Shown: in pieces, positions 1 to 10,357 of the stretch | Layout: every line of letters starts with the position of its first letter | Numbering within the stretch: position 1 is the stretch's first letter | Assembly: GCF_004011695.2 (NCBI RefSeq) | Contig: NC_082413.1 | Coordinates: forward strand, 62,001 to 126,000 | Direction of reading: 5' to 3' | Length of the DNA stretch: 64,000 nucleotides | Source of the DNA: Ascochyta rabiei | Taxonomy: Eukaryota; Ascomycota; Dothideomycetes; Pleosporales; Didymellaceae | Position numbers and translations under genes: made by a program | The notes under the pieces: generated by a model | What the model was told of the DNA's origin: nothing | Seen by the model: only the letters and a program-made list of their open reading frames with translations | Databases searched by the model: none

Positions 1-384
1 ACCTTACTAGAGGTAGTCTAGGAAATAGACTGCTTATCTCTGTAGTGTGTTCTAGCTAATAGTTAGTAGTACTGTTGTCTGTAGGAGGTCTATATTATAG
101 CTATAGAGGAGTAGGTTAGAGCTAACCCTAGTAACTAAAGAGTTGTAATTGTTAAGTGCTAGTTAGCAGGCTAGAAGACAGTTAGGCTAGTTATCCTGTT
201 TAAAGTTAACTATAACCTGTAGGACTGCCTGCACCTCTTAGTTAGCACGCTCTGTCCCTCTGTCTGTCTAGGGGTAATAGGCTATAGAGAGTAGCTAGTC
301 TACCCCTATAAGGCTACACAGTGTTGTCTAAAAATATCCTAGCTAGTCTAAGCTGCAGTCTGTAATTATAGCGCTAGGAAAGCC

Positions 385-600
385 CTAAAACTACTACTAT
401 ATGTTGTAGAAGACCTTAGCGTAATACTCTATAGTTATAGAAGTTATTGCTTCTAGCTACACATACTTAGAAAGATAATCTGTAATAATAAAGAGATAGC
501 GCAGTGTGTCCTTATTAGCCTAAGAAAGGTTAACTATAAAGTCTATCAAGATCTAGGACTAAAAACAGTTAGTAATAGGCAATAGCTAGAGTAAGTCCTG
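385..600 (-). pseudogene. Gypsy integrase core, RIP-broken
   Basis: The reverse complement of about 410-555 reads IDFIVNLS, then DTLRYLFIITDYLSKYV and LEAITSITIEYYAKVF, with stops in place of Trp/Gln. This is the typical start of a Gypsy integrase catalytic core (the D-F-I-x-x-L and I-T-D-x-x-S-K motifs). It belongs to the same broken polyprotein as the reverse transcriptase at 3720-4110. Confidence 0.8.
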
Positions 601-990
601 CTGTTAGCGCTGCAACATATAGGTGCTAAAACAGTAGTAGTTACAGATATAGCGCTAAATGTCTTATAACATCCCTTTCTAGTAGAAGTTACATCTAATA
701 ATATAGAACGTAGCGTTAGCACCTAGATAGCCTATTAGGTTAGATTTGTGTGCCCTTTAGATTATTGTAGTTATAAGTAGCTTCTAGCATAGAACCTACA
801 TAACCCTACGCTACATTAGCGTGCTGTAAGCACTAAGCGTGCAATCTACAATTTTCTAAGTAGTCTTAGCCTTAGGAGGGAACCAGCAGGCCCTGTTATA
901 GACAGCAGACAGGCGCGCTATATACCCTACGTCCTACTAAACGCCTTTATCCTACAGTAATTATATATATATATTAATAAAAAGTAGAGG

Positions 991-1055
991 TAACGTACTC
1001 CACGGGTGAGCGGATTAAACGGGTGAGCGGATCACTCTGCCAAGACCACACCAAA
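991..1055 (+). repeat. Left terminal inverted repeat of Fot1-like copy 1
   Basis: 65 bp that match the reverse complement of 2793-2857 with a few mismatches (for example GGGTGAGCGGATTAA against GGGTAAGCGGATCAA), mostly C/T or G/A transitions. Contains two directly repeated CGGGTGAGCGGAT units about 17 bp apart, possible transposase binding sites (inference). Confidence 0.9.
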
Positions 1056-1073
1056 CCTCCACCTTACCACGCA

Positions 1074-2726
1074 ATGCCTCAACAACAACATCAATCTACG
1101 CCCTTAAGAGAAGCTGTAATACAGCTTGCGCTCCAGGCAATTAAATAAGACGCGATGCTTACTATATAACGCGCTGCAGCTATATATAACGCGCCTTACA
1201 GCATACTACACGCTTAATACAAAGGACAACCTGCACAAGCTAATTATACGCCAGTTCAACAGATTATAGACCAGACTAAGGAGGACGTAATTGCTAAGTA
1301 CATCCTTAAGCTAGATGCACAAGGATTTGCCCCTTAGCTGGCTGCTGTAGCTAATATAGCTAATTCTTTGCGTGCTAAGCGCAATATAGGCCATGTTAGC
1401 ATAAACTAGCCTAATACGTTTGTTAAGCGCCGCCCTGACCTTAAAGTAAGGTTTAATCGCAAGTACGACTACAAGAGAGCCCTCTGTAAGGATCTAGAGA
1501 TTATTAGGGGCTGGTTTAGGCTTGTAGCAAATGTCAAAGCTAAGTATAGCATCTAGGACAATAACATATACAACTTTAATAAGACAGGCTTTATAATAGG
1601 CTAGATATTAACAGGAGCAGTTGTTACAGGCTTAGAGCGTTAAGGACAGCTAAAGGCAGTGCAGCAGGGCAATTAAGAGTAGACAACGGTCATACAGGGC
1701 ATTAATGGCACAGGGTAGGCTATTCTACCCTTTATTATCTTTAAAGGCTGCAACTACCTCTCTGCCTGGTACAAAGAGGACAATCTGCCCTATAACTGGG
1801 TTATTAGAGTCTCTGAGAACAGATGGACTACCAACAAGCTTGGTCTAGACTAGTTAAAGCACTTTAATGCCTATACAAAGACGCGCACCTAAGGAGTGCA
1901 CTAGCTGCTCCTTATTAACAGCCACAAGAGCCACAACTCCCTCAACTTCTAACAATACTGCAAGGAAGTAAAGATTGTTACACTATGTATGCCTCTACAC
2001 TTATCTTACCTCTTATAACTACTAGATATAGGTTGTTTTGCCCCTCTAAAGAAGGCATATAGGCGCTAAGCTAAGAATCTTATATATAACTACATTACTT
2101 ATATTACTAAAACTAAGTTCCTACTATGCTTTATAGACGCCTATAAGGAGACATTTACTTCTAGCAATATCTAAGGAGGCTTCTAAGGCGCTGGAATAGT
2201 CCCCCTTGACCCAGAACGGGTCATAATGGGTCTTGATGTCCGCCTACGTACCCTACCGCTACCTACTATAGAAGATGAGCCCTAGCAGTCCTAAACCCCA
2301 AGCACTACCCTGCAATTAGGGTCGCAATTAACGCTGGTTTAAGAGAGGATTTAAAGGCATGCAAGCAGCTTACTAACTTTAATAGTTAAGGCCTTTAAAA
2401 AGCTTGCTAAAGGCGCAGCTATAGTAGCGCACAAGCTAGTGTTGGCTTAAAGGGAGATTACTAGGCTTCGAGCAGCAAATAAGGCTGCCATGCGACGTAA
2501 ATTGCATAAAAGAAAGCAATTACAGCAGGAGGGAGTCCTAACAGCTAAGGAAGGCCTTTGTTTAACTACTCTAACTGAGTTTAGGGCGCGTGGTAATAGT
2601 AAGAAGGCAAAGAAGCAAGTGCGCGCTAAAGGAGGGGAAGTAACCTAAAGACGCTGTACAAAGTGGTATAATGTTAGACATAACTTACATACATGTAAGA
2701 AGGCTGTAGAAGATGTTTCTAAATAA
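1074..2726 (+). pseudogene. Fot1-like DDE transposase with RIP stop codons (copy 1)
   Basis: A single 1,653 nt frame begins MPQQQHQSTPLREA at 1074 and ends with AAATAA at 2726; it contains many TAG/TAA stops but no frameshift that I could see. Recognisable DDE_1 motifs are RVSENRWTTNKLGLD, the LLLINSHKSHNS block (where a functional Fot1 enzyme has an Asp, so D-to-N here), CMPLHLSYLL and LLDIGCFAPLKKAYRR. The length (551 codons) fits Fot1-family transposases. The stops fall at positions normally coding Trp or Gln. Confidence 0.9.
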
Positions 2727-2792
2727 TATTATGTACTGCACTACTGTATACAAGGCCAAAGTGGGCTAATGCGAGCTATAATAGGGTAGAAA

Positions 2793-2857
2793 TTTGGTGT
2801 GGTCTTGGCAGAGTGATCCGCTCACCCGTTTGATCCGCTTACCCGTAGAGTACGTTA
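2793..2857 (-). repeat. Right terminal inverted repeat of Fot1-like copy 1
   Basis: Reverse complement of the left TIR at 991-1055, ending in ...GTACGTTA with the TA target dinucleotide at 2856-2857. Confidence 0.9.
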
Positions 2858-3129
2858 TACTAGGGCCTAGTATACTAACTACTAATACTAAAACTAGGGT
2901 TATTATCCTATAGACCCCCCCTAACCTCCTATTATAGTCCTGTTCCTAGTAGCTTAGCGCATCTAGTTAGGCTGTAAGGCGCCTTAGGCGGAAGCAAAGG
3001 TAGAAACAGAACTTTAACAGCTCCTCTGCCTAGTAGTGCTTCCTCTTACTTAGCCTGCGCGCTGTAGTAAAGTACTAGAGATTCTTATAGTTAGTTAGGA
3101 TAGTAAACAGCCTAGTAACAGACCCTAAT

Positions 3130-3330
3130 TTAGCTGCCTAGACCCCTAGGCACTTTATAACAGCAGTTAACTCCTTGTTATAGATAGTGTAGTTCTGTTA
3201 TTCTGCTATAAGTGTAGCAGAGTAGTATACTATAAGGCAAAGCACCTTCCTATACTATTAAGAAAGGCAGCTACCTAACACCTTACTAGAGTAGTCTACC
3301 TCTAGTAGCGTCTCTTGCTTAGAGTCCTAC
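3130..3330 (-). pseudogene. Gypsy RNase H domain, RIP-broken
   Basis: Minus-strand translation gives ETLLEVDYSSKVLG, then YRKVLCLIVYYSATL and YNKELTAVIKCLGV, the usual RNase H core of Gypsy elements (D-Y-S at the first catalytic Asp and the Y-N-K-E-L motif with the catalytic Glu), interrupted by stops. Confidence 0.8.
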
Positions 3331-3719
3331 TAGGCTAGGACTAGTTCTGTTATAAATGCGTTCTTTAGCTAGTAGAACGCTGCGTCCTCCTCCTGCCCCT
3401 ACTAGAACAGGATATCCTTCCCTATAAGTTAATTAAGTAAGGCAGTAATATTAGAGAAGGCTAGGATAAAGTCCTAGTAGAAGTTAGTAAACTCTAGGAA
3501 ACTGCAGATCCCGCGTAAAGACTGTAGGGCTTTCTAATTGCAGATAGCCTTAACCTTCTTAGGATTAGAGTAAATATTCTTTCTAGCTTCTATAATATAT
3601 TCTAGGTAGTGTACCTCCTTTATTATAAATATGCACTTCTTAGGATCTAAATATAGCCTTATATTGCGTAGAAGCGTAAGGACTCTGCTAACCTTCCCTA
3701 AGTAGTCTGTTCTAGACCT

Positions 3720-4110
3720 GCTACTGTAAATAAGGACATTATCTAGGTACGTAGTAGCATAGTTACCTAATGTCTCCTAAAGCGGGCTGTTAATGTAACG
3801 CTAGAAGGACACTAGTGCTCTAGCCAGGCTAAATAGGCAGACTAGCTACTTAAAGAGCCTAAAACAAGTGCAGAACGTAGTAAGTTGCTTATCTCCTTCT
3901 ACAATTTAAATCTAGTAAAACACTATATAAATATTAACCTTAGAGAACTAGTAGGCACCCCCTAGTGTACGCAACGTTTCCTTAATAAGAGGAAGTAGGT
4001 ACTAATTAGTAATTATAATACTATTAAGTGCGTAATAGTCTACGCACATACGCTACCTGCTAGAGGACTTCTTAACTAGCAGGACTAGGGCCCCTGCTAG
4101 AGAAGAGGAG
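3720..4110 (-). pseudogene. Gypsy reverse transcriptase domain, RIP-broken
   Basis: On the minus strand CVDYYALNSIIITN, then YLLPLIKETLRTLGGA, FSKVNIY, CTCFRLFK, SLARALVSFQRYIN and YLDNVLIYS follow one another at the expected spacing of a Gypsy reverse transcriptase. The catalytic Y-x-D-D is Y-L-D-N here (GAC to AAC, a G-to-A change), so catalysis would be lost even without the stop codons. Confidence 0.88.
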
Positions 4111-5099
4111 GTGCAGATCTACCCCTTATCTATTAGTGCTAACACCTGCTTCTATAGCTTAAGTAGCTAGTCCCTTAGCATGTTATACAGAGGGCCCTAG
4201 GGTAGAGGCTTCTCCTTTTTAGACTAGTTGCGTTGTAACTGTATATAGTAATCTATCTAGCCCTTATATAGGGGGAGGCCTAAGGCCTTACTCTTATTAA
4301 ATAGGTCCTAAAACTAGACTAACTTAGGGGGGAGAGGGTCTACCTCCTCCGCCGTCCCTTGCGCTCCTAGGGATTAGACTAAGAGGATTTTAGTAATATT
4401 GTAGAGGCTTATAGAGACAAACCAGTCCTTAGGCAGGTACTTCTAGAGCCTATTAGCTAGGGTCTTATTAAACTTAGTTACTAATAGAAGAGCTATGTAA
4501 ACATTTACTATACACTGTAAGGATTTTTAGACTATAAGGTTTCCTACCTATTATATTATTAGTATACCCTTTTCTACGTCTAATACTACACCTTCTTATT
4601 AAAGTTAGGGTTTCCCTAAAATAACATCCTAGCTTAGACCTAGCACTATGTAGGCTACAGCCTGTAAGCGCCACCTATCTAGGTTATACCTAAACAGGAC
4701 TAAATAAGAGATTACAGACTTCCTACTAGTGCCTACTACTTACGCTAAGTATTGTAGCAGCACCTTAATAAAATCTCCTTCTAAGCGCGCAGCAAAGTTA
4801 TTACTTACTACGCTAAAGCATTTATACCCTAAGTCTACTAGCGTGTTAGCCTAAGTTACCCTGTTAATAAATTATAGAATATAGAATAGGGACTTATCTA
4901 TAGAGTCTATAATAGCTTCCCTAGCAGCCTATAATGCCCCTGTACTAGTAGTCTCCCCTACTAATATACTTTTATAGCACTCCTAACTTAGACTTATATT
5001 AGGAGTAGCTAGTTTCCCCTATATAAACTAGCCTCTTTCTTACCTAAGATTATTACTGCCTATACTGTAGTTACTACTGCGTTAGTATAATCCTAGTAA

Positions 5100-5140
5100 A
5101 TATGTCCCTCTTTACTGCAACAGGTATACAGGTTAGCCTT
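5100..5140 (-). other. Degenerate gag zinc-knuckle of the Gypsy element
   Basis: Minus strand reads LYTCCSKEGHIY then a stop and DY, consistent with a CCHC knuckle (C-x2-C-x4-H-x4-C) in which the first and last cysteines became tyrosine through G-to-A change. Short, so only moderately certain. Confidence 0.5.
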
Positions 5141-5399
5141 CTAGTGTTACTAGAATATCTTATTAGGAACCTAAATAGCCTAGTTAGGAGCAGACTACTT
5201 CTAACCCCTATGCTTAGCACTGCTGCTAGTGCACACTATAGACATAACTGTTATCTTAATATTACTATCCCTGTTATGCTTAGGTAGCACCTAGGTAGAG
5301 CTGTAGCGCAGCTAGTTTTCTATAGCTATAGTCTTAACGTCTATAGTAATAGACTTATACTCTATAAAAGCTACGTTATAATCTATATAAGTTACTCCT

Positions 5400-7266
5400 T
5401 AACGTATTCAACAGGTAAGTCAGCCACACGGGCGAGTCGGCCACTCTGCCAAGACCACACCAACATTCTACCCTATTATGGCTTGCATTAGCCCACATTG
5501 GTATTGTTTATAGTAGTACAGTATATAATATTATTTAGTAATACCTTCTTTAGGCTTTTTACACGTGCGCGAGTTATGCCCTATGTTGTGGCACTTTTTA
5601 CAGCGTCTTTAGGTTACCTTACCTCCTTTAACACGTACTTGCTTCCTTGCCTTCTTACTATTACCACGCGCCCTAAACTCAGTTAGAGTAGTTAATTAAA
5701 GGCCTTCCTCAGCTGTTAGGACTCCCTCCTGCTGTAACTGCTTTCTTTTATGCAATTTACGTCGCATAGCAGCCTTATTTGCTGCTCGAAGCCTAGTAAT
5801 CTCCCTTTAAGCTAACACTAGCTTATGCGCTACTATAGCTGCGCCTTTAGTAAGCTTTTTAAAGGCCTTAACTATTAAAGTTATTAAGCTGCTTGCATGC
5901 CTTTAAATCCTCTCTTAAACCAGCGTTAATTGCGACCCTAATTGCAGGGTAGTGCTTGGGGTTTGGGACTGCTAGGGCTTATCTTCTATAGTAGGTAGCG
6001 GTAGGGTACGTAGGCGGATATCAAGACCTATTATGACCCGTTCTAGGTTAAAGGGGACTATTCCAGCGCCTTAGAAGCCTCCTTAGATATTGCTAGAAGT
6101 AAATGTCTCCTTGTAGGCGTCTATAAAGCATAGTAGGAACTTAGTTTTAGTAATATAAGTAATGTAGTTATATATAAGATTCTTAGCTTAGCGCCTATAT
6201 GCCTTCTTTAGAGGTGCAAAACAACCTATATCTAGTAGTTATAAGAGGTAAGATAAGTGTAGAGGCATACATAGTGTAATAATGTTTGCTTCCTTACAGT
6301 ATTGTTAGAAGTTAAGGGAGTTGTAGCTCTTGTGGCTATTAATAAGGAGCAGCTAGTGTACTTCTTAGGTGCGCGTCTTTGTATAGGCATTAAAGTGCTT
6401 TAACTAGTCCAGACTAAGCTTGTTGGTAGTCCATCCGTTCTCAGAGACTCTAATAACCCAGTCATGGGGCAGGTTGTCCTCTTTGTACCAGGCAGAGAGG
6501 TGGTTGCAGCCTTTAAAGATAATAAAGGGTAGAATAGCCTACCCTGTGCCATTGATGCCCTGTATAACCGTTGTCCACTCTTAATTACCCTGCTGCACTG
6601 CCTTTAGCTGTCCTTAACGCTCTAAACCTGTAATAACTGCTCCTGTGGATATCTGGCCTATTATAAAGCCTGTCTTATTAAAGTTGTACATGTTATTATT
6701 CTAGATATTATACTTAGCTTTAACATTTGCTATAAGCCTAAACTAGCCTTGTATAATCTCTAGATCCTTATAGAGGGCTCTCTTGTAGTCGTACTTGCAA
6801 TTAAACTTTACTTTAAGGTCAGGGCGGCGCTTAACAAATGTATTAGGCTAGTTTATGCCAACATGGCCTATATTGCGCTTAGCACGCAAAGAATTAGCTA
6901 TATTAGCTATAGCAGCTAGCTAAGAGGCAAATCCTTATATATCTAGCTCAAGAATGTACTTAGCAATCACATCCTCCTTAGTCTGATCTATATTCTGTTG
7001 ACTTAGCGTACAATCAGCTTGTGCAGGTTGTCCTGTGTATTAATTGCGTAGTATGCTGCAAGGCGCGTTGTATATGGCTGCAGCGCGTTATATAGTAAGG
7101 TTTAGGTCTTGTTTAAGTGCCTAGAGCGCAAGCTGTATTGCAGCCTCTTTTAAGGGCGTAGGTTTATGTTGTTGTTAAGTCATTGCGTTATAAGGTAGAA
7201 TGTTGGTGTGGTCTTGGCAGAGTGGCCGACTCGCCCGTGTGGCCGACTCACCCGTTGAATACGTTA
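5400..7266 (-). mobile_element. Fot1/pogo-like DNA transposon, copy 2 (RIP-degenerate, inverted)
   Basis: Bounded by TIRs of about 73 bp (5400-5472 and 7194-7266) beginning TAACGTATTCAAC with TA at both ends. The inner half of the TIR (ACTCTGCCAAGACCACACCAA) is shared with copy 1, but the outer half carries a different tandem motif, GGGYGAGTCGGCCAC twice, so it is a sister subfamily. The two TIR arms differ from each other only by G-to-A-type changes. It has the same length as copy 1 (1,867 bp) and the same internal gene, in the opposite orientation. It ends 11 bp before the non-autonomous element at 7278. Confidence 0.92.
5531..7183 (-). pseudogene. Fot1-like DDE transposase with RIP stop codons (copy 2)
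   Basis: The frame runs from ATG at 7183 to TAA at 5531, 1,653 nt, exactly the length of the copy 1 frame. Codon 3 is already TAA where copy 1 has CAA-type Gln. Motifs seen in copy 1 recur (the SENGWTTNKLGLD block, the LLDIG-F-A-L-K-K-A-Y block and a basic C-terminal tail). Stops without indels point to point mutation, not gradual decay. Confidence 0.9.
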
Positions 7267-7277
7267 GTTTATTACTA

Positions 7278-7715
7278 TAACGTACTCTACGGTCGAGCGG
7301 ATCACACGATCGAGCGGATCACTCAAAACCCCACCAAAATTGTCCAAAACTACAACCCTTTATTTCAACAACCACGCAATAAAATCTTCTTAAAATCTCA
7401 GAATAGTATTGCATAGTTATTAGTAAGTACATATCTAGATTTCAGCTTTATAGCTATAATAGTTATAGAAATAGCCTGCAAATAGTGCTAAACACCCCTG
7501 TAAAACAGTAATCGCTTAATAACGTCTGTGTTATAGATTCTAGCACTCTAAGACTTTTAAATGCTCTTATTTATATTAGTGCAGCCCTGTCCTGAAAATT
7601 TTAGAAGATTTTATTGCGTGGTTGTTGAGATAAAGGGTTGTGGTTTTAGGCAATTTTGGTGGGGTTTTGAGTGATCCGCTCGATCGTGTGATCCGCTCGA
7701 CCGTGGAGTACGTTA
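7278..7715. mobile_element. 438 bp non-autonomous Fot1-related element (MITE-like) with about 120 bp inverted repeats
   Basis: Begins TAACGTACTCTACGGTCGAG and ends with the reverse complement; TA occurs at both termini. The two arms match over about 120 bp, which includes two tandem GATCGAGCGGATCAC-type units, then CCCCACCAAAATTG and a segment resembling the start-codon region of the Fot1-like transposase (CAACAACCACGCAAT). The central 200 bp has no coding potential. The TIR start and the doubled-motif layout match the two full-length elements, so it is probably mobilised by a third related transposase (inference). Confidence 0.85.
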
Positions 7716-7915
7716 TTACAGATGTTTATGTTTAGGGCCTAATAGAGCTTTAATAGGTGCTGTTCTCTGTTCTAGTAGAGGCTGCTACTTTGTACTAGTA
7801 GCTGCTTAAACTAGATAAAAAAGTCTAAGAATAACTTATTAGAGGTGAGTCTCCTCTCAATATGACTGTATAGTAGCAAAGAATAGCAGGATTAGGCAGT
7901 AATTCATGACTTTCT

Positions 7916-9064
7916 TTAGGCGCACAAAAGTTGCCGCGCACCAACCTCTTGGTTATATATGTGCTCATTTCCGGCACGTAGTGGTTGTGTTGATTGCCGA
8001 ATATGGTTGTTCATCTCCTGTAATGCATGAAACACTGCCCGTACCGTTGGGACGGAAACATTGATCATTTCTGCCTGTCTGATGACGTTGCCTGGGGTAC
8101 GTGTTAACGTTCTCATTCTTTCAACGTGGCTTAGTTGATGACTAACCACAAAGTGAGTCCACTTCCATTGGCTTCTTCTTTCGCCAGTCTTGCAGCATAG
8201 ATGGCGCTAAAGATGGATTGACCCTCGCAAGCTCAATTGTTCTCTCCGGCAGATTCGTTGGGAGCGAGATACCCGATCTGACCGCTACGTCGAACGTTTC
8301 TTCAGCGAGTTTTTTGACCATCTGAAGATACGGTGACCCCAGCAGCTGGTGAGTTTCTAGGCCCGAGAGGGCGGCCATTGGATTCCAAGCTCCGTTGAAA
8401 ATCTGCTTGGTCCAGCGCTCAGCGCGCACATCCTCAATCTCCTTGAATTTATCGTCCAAGGCTACGAAAGTCTTCAGCCTCTGTAAATCTGCTGCCGATT
8501 GCCTGCGTTCGATCGTATTATAAAGACCAATGTGGAAGGCGTGAGGGCGAATGTTAGAAACTTGATGTACAACGCCAGGGATAGTCTGCAGGCAACTGAT
8601 GTAGCATACAGCGGACAGGACAGTGTTATCCTGGAACGCATTCTGCAAAGGTGCCTCGACACCTACGCCGTTTTGCGCTGACACAAGTGTTGTCCTCGTG
8701 GACACGACATGTGCTAGCTCGTCGGCCAACGAGTGTCCGTCCGAGTTAGTCACCTTGTTTGTACAGACAACGTAGTCGAAGGGGATACCAGTAAGCTCGC
8801 TTGTGGAGCGAGCAACGCGGAAAGGGTGGAGAGTACCATCCCCCCACATGATGGTGTTCATCTGCAACCCGCGTTGCTTGACGGCTTCATAGTTGGACCG
8901 GCAGACAACAGAGAGCCTGGCATGTTGATTTTGCGCTAATATCCACCCTAACGTAGAGCCTACAGCTATTCCACATGTCAGAGTACATGTTCAGGGTGTC
9001 TGTGAGGCGAATACTTACCTCCAGTGCCATAGATGAGGATGTCGATAGGCTTTTTAATGTTCAT
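7916..9064 (-). CDS. 2-dehydropantoate 2-reductase family protein (ketopantoate reductase-like)
   Basis: Exons (minus): 9064-9019, 8959-8147, 8091-7916; introns of 59 and 55 bp keep phase; predicted 344 aa. The family reduces 2-dehydropantoate to pantoate with NADPH, on the path to pantothenate. Visible are the N-terminal Rossmann start (ILIYGTGGSTLGWILAQN), AQNGVGVE near the substrate site, the lysine-containing KQIFNGAWNPMAAL block, and SMLQDWRKKKPMEVDSLCGN, which becomes continuous with NVIRQAEMINVSVPTV only after the second intron is removed. An alternative in-frame ATG lies 36 bp upstream (9100). It lies 1.3 kb from, and divergent to, the NRPS-like gene, so it could also be a tailoring reductase of a metabolite pathway (inference); fungi often carry several such paralogues. 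Confidence 0.8.
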
Positions 9065-10357
9065 TCTATTCGGCGCTAACCAAAGATTTCGAGTGGTCAT
9101 AGATCTTGCAGGCTAAAACTGAGGTCAAGATAGTGGATAAATTGAATGGTTTACATGGAAGATGAGGTAGTGGATGCGATGGGATAGATAGCGAGGCAGC
9201 TTAAATGCTGGGATGAAAATCACAACATCAAAATAACCTGATAGCAAAAAGTAACGTACCCACTGCAAACAATCAGATATGATGGCAGAATTGGTTTGGC
9301 AACAGAGAGCTCTTTCACCCATTTTCACAACTTCAACCACTCTTCGATAACCCAGTCACCTGGAGACATGATCTGATACGCTATCAACCTTGGCCAGCGC
9401 CTCAAAAGAAGCTGTTTGGATTTGATGTAACCGTTGCACCCAACAGATAGTCACATAGTAAACTGAGTTTTGATTGATTACGTTTACACGTCTTGGCGGT
9501 GCTAGCATGTGTCGCCCGCATTGATGCGAGAACAGTGTGGTGGTGTAGCATTTGATTTGACATCACAGGCACAGTCCTCTTGGCGGTTCCTCTGGCTGCT
9601 TGCGTTGGGAGGACTTTGCAACCGGACTGAATCAGGCTCTTGACGGTGAATTTTACTGTTGCTCTACCTTGGCATAATGTGAGAACACCCCAGGAAACAT
9701 ATTCCATCAGAGCCGATCATTCTGTTCTCCTGTAAGTAATGCTTGTGGTGGAGTAAGAATTTGACACGTATGATGATAGTAAGGAGGAGCAGCTATCAAT
9801 ACTGTGGGTTGCGGAGCGCAATGATCCAAGCCGTGGCTAGCCAGTGAGAGAGCTCAAGGTCAGCCGCCCCATGAGCCTCAACAGCTCATAGCTACACCAA
9901 TGACCATCGTTCGCTTAGTTCTGGAAGCTGTGTTTTCTCTAGCTGTTCCGTTTTCGAAGACCTGGAGATATGATCGGTGATCCTGAACCAGGTGCAAGAT
10001 AATTCGCTCATCTGGCTTGGGCATAACAACCGGTTTCAAGTGCTTGGAAGCGACAATTGGCGATTCTGACCCAGGTCCAAGGTACATCAATAATCTTTTG
10101 TGGGCGTAAACCACTGGTATCGGAATAACCTCGCATAAGGGTTGCAACGCCGCATTTGGACCGTGAAAGGATGGATTTTGAACAATTTTTTTGCGACAGG
10201 CTGCGACCAGCTGCATTTTTCCAAAGAGACACTGCTTTGTAATCGGATATCTCTCTTCTTCGTAACCTGAGGGAGCATAGAAGTATTTAGCCTCCCTCAC
10301 ATCGTAAGAGTGTCCCGGATCATTTGAATAAGTTAAGTCACTCTCTAGTATCCCACG
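9065..10357. other. Intergenic region between divergent KPR-like and NRPS-like genes
   Basis: 1.3 kb holding both upstream regions. Open frames of 101 aa (9402-9707, minus) and 180 aa (9878-10420, minus, running into the NRPS-like start) show no recognisable motif and are not called. I see no repeat or RNA gene. Confidence 0.5.

Larger units (their letters stand above)
991..2857 (+). mobile_element. Fot1/pogo-like DNA transposon, copy 1 (RIP-degenerate)
   Basis: The element is bounded by 65 bp terminal inverted repeats (991-1055 and 2793-2857) that begin TAACGTACTC and end in ACCACACCAAA; a TA is present at both ends, as expected of Tc1/mariner-pogo insertion. Each TIR carries two tandem copies of a GGGTGAGCGGAT-type motif. 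Between the TIRs is one broken transposase frame (1074-2726). The element lies within the Gypsy remnant, between its RNase H and integrase. Its length (1,867 bp) is exactly that of copy 2 at 5400-7266, which lies in the opposite orientation. Confidence 0.92.
1..5399 (-). mobile_element. Degenerate Gypsy-type LTR retrotransposon (gag-pol remnant), interrupted by a Fot1-like element
   Basis: Read on the minus strand, this stretch gives the Gypsy order: a gag zinc-knuckle remnant near 5100-5140, reverse transcriptase near 3720-4110, RNase H near 3130-3330 and integrase near 400-560. The frame is broken almost entirely by TAG/TAA codons where CAG, CAA or TGG is expected, and TA dinucleotides are strongly over-represented, as RIP produces. 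A 1,867 bp DNA transposon (991-2857) separates RNase H from integrase, so it inserted later. No LTRs were recognised; the left end lies outside the window and the right limit (next to the second Fot1-like copy) is a convenience boundary. No intact protein can be made. Confidence 0.85.

Noticed and set aside
1..7715. CRISPR-like or regulatory repeat array in the AT-rich block
   Set aside because: The repeats resolve into TIRs of transposons; no regular spacer pattern, and the genome is eukaryotic.
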